Assembly (NCBI GenBank): GCA_913776795.1
Contig: CAJYRH010000562.1
Coordinates: forward strand, 1 to 10,147
From: an uncultured Pseudorhodoferax sp.
GTDB lineage: Bacteria; Pseudomonadota; Gammaproteobacteria; Burkholderiales; Burkholderiaceae
DNA length: 10,147 bases
Reading direction: 5' to 3'
Made by a program: the position numbers and the translations under genes. Positions 6,437 to 10,147 of the stretch are shown here, piece after piece. The stretch's first letter is position 1; every line of letters starts with the position of its first letter. A model generated the notes under the pieces. The model was not told the DNA's origin, searched no databases, and saw nothing but the letters and a program-made list of their open reading frames with translations.

Positions 6437-7371
6437 AGCGCCGAGTGCCCCGTGGGCTCGAACCCGTAAAGCCGCGCCGGGTTGTCCACGAGGATGGCCT
6501 GCCGCTCGTCCGGCTTTGTCCAGCGCGCGAAGATATTGAACTGGTGCCCGTCATCGACAGGCATTAACGGCTCAATCGTGTTCCGGACCCGGGGAACGCC
6601 GGGCGGCAGATGCGTGTGCGGCCAGTCGGTGCCCCACAGCATGCGGTCCAGCCGGCAGTCGATGAAGGCGCGCACGATGGCGTCGCCATCGCGGCCCGAT
6701 GCGTTCTCGACGATCCGATATGGCGCGGAGAGCTTGACGTAGACCGCGCCGCTTTTCACCAGGTCCAGCAGACTGCCGAATCCGGCTTGCTCGACACCCG
6801 CCGAGGCGTGGGCCAGGCCGAAGTGGTCCACCACCACGACCACGCCCAGCGAGGCGATGGTGTCGGCCACCTGCTGCAGCACCCCGAGGTGGGTGTAGAC
6901 CTGCACATGCCACCCCATGGTCGCCGCGGTGCGTGCCGTGGCGCGCAGGCGGTCGATCGCGACCTGCGGCGACGAGATGCCGAAGGTCTGCAGGTTCAGG
7001 CGCAGGCCGCGCACGCCGGCCTCGTGCAGGGCCTGCAGGGCTGCGCGCTCGATACCGTCGTCCACCACCGCCACGCCGCGGGCCTCGCGGCCACGGGCGC
7101 GCAGTGCCAGCAAGGTGTCGGTCAGGCAGGCGTTGTCCGTGCCCTGCGGGCTTGCCTGCACGATGACGGCACGGTCGACGCCAAGCGCCTGGTGGAACTC
7201 GACCAGGTCGTCGACCGTCACCGGGCTGGGCGTGAATGTCCGGCTGTCGGCGAAGCGGTACTGGCCCGCTGCACCGAAGACATGGACGTGGCAATCGCAG
7301 GCACCCGCGGGAACGGGGAAGCCTGGGGCGGTGTGCGCAACACCGAGCACGGAAGGCATGTCGCGCTGCAA
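6433..7371 (-). CDS. Amidohydrolase family 2 (TIM-barrel, PDC-lactonase-like) metal-dependent hydrolase
   Basis: This is a 312-residue member of the amidohydrolase_2 family, close in style to 2-pyrone-4,6-dicarboxylate lactonase and sulfomuconolactone hydrolase. The HxH pair at the first strand is in CDCHVHVFG (His28, His30), the DHFG strand is near 182, and the late WGTDWPH strand carries the family's catalytic Asp (Asp249). NPARLYGF closes the barrel. These enzymes hydrolyse lactones or decarboxylate cyclic acids in the cytoplasm; the substrate is not readable. The first codon is TTG 7371, immediately after the Bug TGA. AAGGTGG within the end of the Bug gene is well placed for it, while ATG at 7359 has no such site. 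It overlaps the downstream CMD gene by four bases. Together with the receptor it suggests uptake and ring opening of a lactone-type acid. Confidence 0.9.
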   Translation of the reverse strand: MQRDMPSVLGVAHTAPGFPVPAGACDCHVHVFGAAGQYRFADSRTFTPSPVTVDDLVEFHQALGVDRAVIVQASPQGTDNACLTDTLLALRARGREARGVAVVDDGIERAALQALHEAGVRGLRLNLQTFGISSPQVAIDRLRATARTAATMGWHVQVYTHLGVLQQVADTIASLGVVVVVDHFGLAHASAGVEQAGFGSLLDLVKSGAVYVKLSAPYRIVENASGRDGDAIVRAFIDCRLDRMLWGTDWPHTHLPPGVPRVRNTIEPLMPVDDGHQFNIFARWTKPDERQAILVDNPARLYGFEPTGHSAL

Positions 7372-8328
7372 TCAGTCCACCTTGATGTAGGCGTCGCGGA
7401 TCACCTGGCCCCACTTCGCATGCTCGGCCAGCATGTACTTGCCGAACGCGTCCGGGCTCATGGGCTGCACGGCAAAGCCCAGCGTGCCCAGCCGCTCGCG
7501 CACCTCGGGCAGTGCCAGCACACGGTTGAGCTCCGCGTTGACGGCCGCAACGACGGGCTGCGGCGTCGCCACCGGGGCAAAGATGCCGTACCAGGTGGCC
7601 GAGGAGAAGCCCGGGACGCCGGCCTCCGCCACGGTGGGCAGGTCCGGGGCGGCAGGCATGCGCTGCTCGCTGGTCACGCCGAGCGCCTTGAGCTTGCCGT
7701 TCTTCACGTGCGGCAGGGCAGACGATGCATTGGCAAACATCATGTGGACCCGCCCGGCCATGATGTCCACCATCGCAGCCTGCTCGCCCGGAAACGGGAT
7801 GCTGGTGAGCTGTGTGCCGGTCACGTGCGCGAACAGCGCGCCGGTCATGTGCGGTGTGGTGCCCACGCCGCCGTTGCCGAAGTTGATCTCGCCGGGCCTG
7901 GCCTTGGCGTCGGCGATGAGCTCCTTGACCGTGTCGACCTTGAGCTGCGGGCCGGTCACGAGAACCATGGGTGCCGCACCGACCATGCCTACGCCGACGA
8001 AGTCCTTGATGGGGTCGACGGACTTGACCTTCTGCAGCACCGGCGAGATGGCAATGGCCGTCTGGCTGGCCAGCATCAGCACGCTGCCGTCTGCGGCCGA
8101 GCGGGCCACGAAGTCTGCGGCCATCATCTGTGCTGCGCCGTTCTTGTTCTCCACGATCATCGGCTGGCCCAGGTTCATATACTGGGTAAGGATGCGCGCG
8201 ACGTTGTCCGGTCCGCCGCCAGGCGGCCCGCCGACCACGAGGCGTACCGGCTTGTTCGGCATCACGGCGAGAGCCCCGGCCGATGCCAGCAGCAGGGCCG
8301 TGGCGAGCAGTGTTCTGCGGATCGTCAT
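7372..8328 (-). CDS. Bug/TctC-family periplasmic solute-binding receptor
   Basis: This is a 318-residue receptor. The signal peptide (1-21, RR then LLATALLLASAG) ends ALA before VMPNKPVRLVVGGPPGGGPD. The Bug signatures are GGPPGGGPDN at about 33-42, LGQPMIVENKNG at 53-64, RPGEINFGNGG, the SIPFPGEQAAMVDIMAGRV stretch and LPTVAEAGVPGF. The family binds small organic acids in the periplasm. The start is ATG 8328, with GGAG four bases upstream. The leader GGAGACACAT is also present before the partial receptor at the left edge. The next gene, the amidohydrolase, begins with no gap after its TGA. The frame stays open upstream into the divergent LysR gene, but that part is only a shadow. Regulation by the divergent LysR protein through the inverted repeats at 8398-8429 is likely. 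Confidence 0.93.
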   Translation of the reverse strand: MTIRRTLLATALLLASAGALAVMPNKPVRLVVGGPPGGGPDNVARILTQYMNLGQPMIVENKNGAAQMMAADFVARSAADGSVLMLASQTAIAISPVLQKVKSVDPIKDFVGVGMVGAAPMVLVTGPQLKVDTVKELIADAKARPGEINFGNGGVGTTPHMTGALFAHVTGTQLTSIPFPGEQAAMVDIMAGRVHMMFANASSALPHVKNGKLKALGVTSEQRMPAAPDLPTVAEAGVPGFSSATWYGIFAPVATPQPVVAAVNAELNRVLALPEVRERLGTLGFAVQPMSPDAFGKYMLAEHAKWGQVIRDAYIKVD

Positions 8329-8397
8329 GTGTCTCCGATGTCCTTGTTTTGGAAAGACCGCCAGTGTGTCGAGCCTCGCCTGTGCAGTCCAATCGAA

Positions 8398-8411
8398 AGA
8401 TGAACTCATCT
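8398..8411. promoter_or_regulatory. Perfect 14-bp inverted repeat in the Bug/LysR divergent promoter
   Basis: AGATGA-AC-TCATCT is a perfect inverted repeat 70 bases upstream of the Bug start. It shares its last base with the LysR box at 8411-8429. Two adjacent sites are usual for LysR tetramers (a recognition and an activation site), so this may be the second site. Confidence 0.5.
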
Positions 8412-8429
8412 CATAGACCACGCCTATGA
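8411..8429. promoter_or_regulatory. LysR box (T-N11-A inverted repeat) overlapping the LysR start codon
   Basis: TCATAG-N7-CTATGA is a perfect inverted repeat. It contains TAG-N7-CTA, which satisfies the T-N11-A rule of LysR-type binding sites (T8414, A8426). Its right arm contains the ATG of the LysR gene. Binding there would directly block the regulator's own transcription or translation start. Confidence 0.65.
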
Positions 8430-9310
8430 ACGAGCGCGAGGTCAGACTCCTGTGGGAAGTGGCGACGACCGGCTCCGTGACGCGGGCCGCAGAGCGCGTG
8501 CACATGACCCAGCCATCGGCCAGCGCGGCCATCCGTTCCATCGAGGAGCGCCTGGGGTTCGCGTTGTTCACGCGTGAGAAGCGCCGGTTGGAGCTGACAC
8601 CCAAGGGGCGGTCCATGCTGCCGGAGGTGGCGAACGCGCTGGCGGCCCTGACCTCGCTGGACCGGCTGGCCAACGAACTGCGGGTCGATGCGGGCAGCCG
8701 CATCACCATCGGGTCTATCGCGCAGGCGGCCACCACGCTGCTGCCCTTCGCCATCCATGCCCTGAGTGCCAGCATGCCGCAGGCGCGCATCGTCGTTCGG
8801 ACAGCCCTGTCCGTCGACGTGGCGGGCATGGTGGCGGACCGGCGGGTGGACTTCGGCCTTGTGGTGGAAGACACGCTACCGCCGGGCGCAGGCATGGCCG
8901 ACATCGCTGCGCTGCGGCTGTACGTGGTCATGCAACCGGACGCGCCCCTGGGGTCGCTGGCCAGTGTGCCGGTGGAGTTGCTGAGCAGCCATCCCTACAT
9001 CGCCCTGGGGCGCCAACTGCCGATCGGCGCGCTGACGGCGCGCAAGTTTGAAGAAGCTGGTCTTGCGTTCAGTCCGGCGGTCGAGGTCATGCAGTTCTCT
9101 TCGGCCTGCGCCTTCGTCGAGGCCGGCTACGGCGTGGCCATTCTGGACGGATTGAGCGTGGCGCTAGCCCGTCAGCACGGCCTGTTGGCCATCCCCTTGG
9201 ATGTGCCTGACCGGTTGGCGCTACGTCTGGTCTGGCCCAAGGGGTCCGCTCTCGCCAAGCATGCTGAGCTGTTTCGGGAGGCGCTCCACCAAGCTATGCG
9301 CGCCTGTTAG
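8426..9310 (+). CDS. LysR-family transcriptional regulator
   Basis: This is a 294-residue LysR-type regulator. The winged helix-turn-helix covers residues 1-60: EVRLLWEVATTGSVTRAAER, then VHMTQPSASAAIRSIEERLG and the wing ALFTREKRRLELTPKG. The effector domain (about 85-290) has RITIGSIAQAATTLLP, DRRVDFGLVVED and the FVEAGYGVAILDGLSVA strand. ATG 8426 places the helix-turn-helix at the usual distance from the N-terminus. There is no Shine-Dalgarno site before it, and the start codon lies inside a LysR box, so translation may be leaderless or weak. It is divergent from the Bug-amidohydrolase-CMD operon, which it probably controls. The sequence is clearly different from the LysR gene at the left end, so this is not a recent duplicate. 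Confidence 0.93.
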   Translation: MNEREVRLLWEVATTGSVTRAAERVHMTQPSASAAIRSIEERLGFALFTREKRRLELTPKGRSMLPEVANALAALTSLDRLANELRVDAGSRITIGSIAQAATTLLPFAIHALSASMPQARIVVRTALSVDVAGMVADRRVDFGLVVEDTLPPGAGMADIAALRLYVVMQPDAPLGSLASVPVELLSSHPYIALGRQLPIGALTARKFEEAGLAFSPAVEVMQFSSACAFVEAGYGVAILDGLSVALARQHGLLAIPLDVPDRLALRLVWPKGSALAKHAELFREALHQAMRAC

Positions 9311-9347
9311 CAGGCCGTCGAAATGATCCGGAAATCGCGACTGCTGC

Positions 9348-9551
9348 TAATTGACCGAGCTCAGCCAGGCCTGCGCGTGCCAGCACGAGGCTAGCCGTTG
9401 AGCGCAAAACACCAACGCTGCGGGCAAGGCCGGACTGCAAGATGCGCTGGCGTCGCAGCTCAACCATAAGCATCGCGTTGGCCGGCTAAACAGCCCCGGG
9501 CGAATGCGCAGAACGTGAGGAAGCGTCAGCTCGTGCCGCTTCACATGCCGC
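9348..9551 (-). pseudogene. Degenerate IS481-family transposase fragment
   Basis: One minus-strand frame reads ACEAARADASSRSAHSPGAV, a TAG stop (9488-9486), then PANAMLMVELRRQR, ARSVGV, RSTASLVLARAGLAELGQL. This follows the N-terminal third of IS481-type transposases as I know them (ALADASSRP, SPRAI, KAL.IVELRR.R, TQARIA..GVS.STVSRVLARAGLS.L.DL). It is about 68 codons of a protein that is normally over 300 residues, with an in-frame stop and no catalytic DDE part. Homology ends near 9348 on one side and 9551 on the other, and no terminal repeats are recognisable. The rest of the 300-base gap after the LysR gene shows nothing else. Confidence 0.75.
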
Positions 9552-9611
9552 CATGCTGTCCATCTTGCAGACCAGCAGCAACATCAAGCCACTTAATTTC
9601 GCGTTCACGCT

Positions 9612-10064
9612 CTAGATGTCGCTTGCGGGGCGCCCCAGAATGCGCGCGTTGTCCTGCCCCAGGGTGGGGCTGGCGCGCAGCGGCATCGGCGCCAGCCCGT
9701 CGAAGCGCAGCGGGCTGTTGGGCAGCACCACGGGGCCGAGTTCCGGGTGGTCGAAATCGGTCAGCATGCCGCGCGCGTGCAGATGCGGATCGCGCACCAC
9801 CTCCGCCATCTCGCGCACCGGCGCGGCGGGAAAGCGGTGCGTCGCGGCGGCTTGCAGCACCTGCGCGCGGCTATAGGCCGATGTCCAGTCGGCCACCAGC
9901 GCATCGAGCTCGTCCATGATGGCGCAGCGCGCCGCATGGGTCGCGTAGCGCGGTGCATCGGCCAGCTCCGCGCGCTGCATGGCCCGTGCCACGCCCTGCC
10001 AATGCGCTTCCTTCACGCAGATGATGGCGACATGCCCGTCCGTGGTCGGGTATACGTTGTAGGG
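9612..10064 (-). pseudogene. 5'-truncated CaiB/BaiF family III CoA-transferase (C-terminal third)
   Basis: The frame carries about 150 residues of the C-terminal part of a formyl-CoA-transferase-like (CaiB/BaiF) enzyme. It starts abruptly at PYNVYPTTDGHVAIICVKE, a segment that is normally well inside the protein. It continues with THAARCAIMDELDALVADW, QAAATHRFPAAPVREMAEVV, DPHLHARGMLTDFDHPELG and the terminal LGQDNARIL. Full enzymes have about 380-420 residues. The N-terminal domain with the catalytic Asp is missing, and an in-frame TAA (10067-10065) sits directly before the homology. A GTG at 10016 could start a shorter reading frame, but the homology extends beyond it. The likely cause is insertion of the element at the right edge. 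It is expected to be inactive. Confidence 0.75.
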
Positions 10065-10147
10065 TTACCCTGCCTCGTTTTCACGTACAGCAAGTCATGC
10101 AGCCAAACGGGCGCTCTCCCAGATCACTGGGGGCAGGAAACCGTTGG
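10065..10147 (-). mobile_element. Probable end of an insertion sequence (IS3-like), cut by window edge
   Basis: CoA-transferase homology stops at 10064, and the remaining 83 bases are unrelated to it. They contain a short transposase-like tail that stops at 10095, then about 30 bases up to the junction, which fits a right terminal repeat (ending GAGGCAGGGTAA on the minus strand). The left end of the element, and so the target duplication, lies outside the window. Confidence 0.45.
10095..10147 (-). CDS. Possible transposase C-terminal tail (partial)
   Basis: One minus-strand frame reads NGFLPPVIWESARLAA and then TGA. The pattern NG-x-L-x-P-x2-[FW]-E is like the extreme C-terminus of IS3-group integrase-type transposases. 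Sixteen residues are too few for a firm call; the position next to a truncated gene is the main support. Confidence 0.35.
   Translation of the reverse strand, partial: NGFLPPVIWESARLAA

Noticed and set aside
6572..8403. Very long open frames on both strands over the Bug-amidohydrolase region (about 600 codons each).
   Set aside because: They are low-complexity, Arg/Gly/Ala/His-rich translations typical of GC-rich antisense or shifted frames. The Bug and amidohydrolase genes in this stretch have clear family motifs.
9517..9546. GAAGCG/CGCTTC inverted repeat considered as a terminator for the second LysR gene.
   Set aside because: It has an 11-base loop and no T-run, and it lies inside the IS481-family transposase remnant.
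1..10147. Search for tRNA, rRNA, CRISPR repeats and riboswitches.
   Set aside because: No cloverleaf, regularly spaced direct repeats or recognisable RNA motif was seen.

Overview
The window looks like chromosomal DNA of a GC-rich betaproteobacterium, most likely Burkholderiales and within them Alcaligenaceae (Bordetella/Achromobacter-like). The reasons are the density of TctC/Bug-type periplasmic receptors, the LysR/IclR regulators paired with them, a CaiB/BaiF CoA-transferase remnant and a decayed IS481-family transposase. The genus is an inference; no rRNA or housekeeping gene is present.

Layout. Positions 1-1264 hold a divergent pair: the start of a Bug receptor (minus, cut by the window edge) and a LysR regulator (plus). 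After a 233-base gap with a terminator-like hairpin comes a second unit. An IclR regulator (4939-5775, plus) is divergent from a Bug receptor (4714-3746, minus), which is followed on the same strand by a large predicted lipoprotein of the DUF6351 family (3585-1498). This unit is visibly poorer in GC than its surroundings. The third unit is a LysR regulator (8426-9310, plus) divergent from a tight operon: Bug receptor (8328-7372), metal-dependent amidohydrolase/lactonase (7371-6433) and carboxymuconolactone decarboxylase-like protein (6436-5876). These are joined by a zero-base gap and a 4-base GTGA overlap. Positions 9311-10147 are a graveyard: an IS481-family transposase remnant, a 5'-truncated CoA-transferase, and what looks like the end of another insertion sequence.

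How it fits together. The same plan occurs three times: a regulator facing a Bug solute receptor, with catabolic enzymes behind the receptor in the two complete cases. No TctA/TctB membrane subunits are in the window, so the receptors are orphans that either borrow a transporter or act as sensors. Unit 2 suggests capture of a small organic acid linked to hydrolysis of an ester-like compound by a surface lipoprotein. Unit 3 suggests a lactone or cyclic-acid ring-opening step. Neither substrate can be read from the sequence.

The clearest regulatory signals are three TTCC-N7/8-GGAA palindromes between the IclR gene and its receptor, and two abutting inverted repeats, one a T-N11-A LysR box overlapping the regulator's own start codon, in front of the second LysR gene. 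Non-ATG starts are unusually common here.
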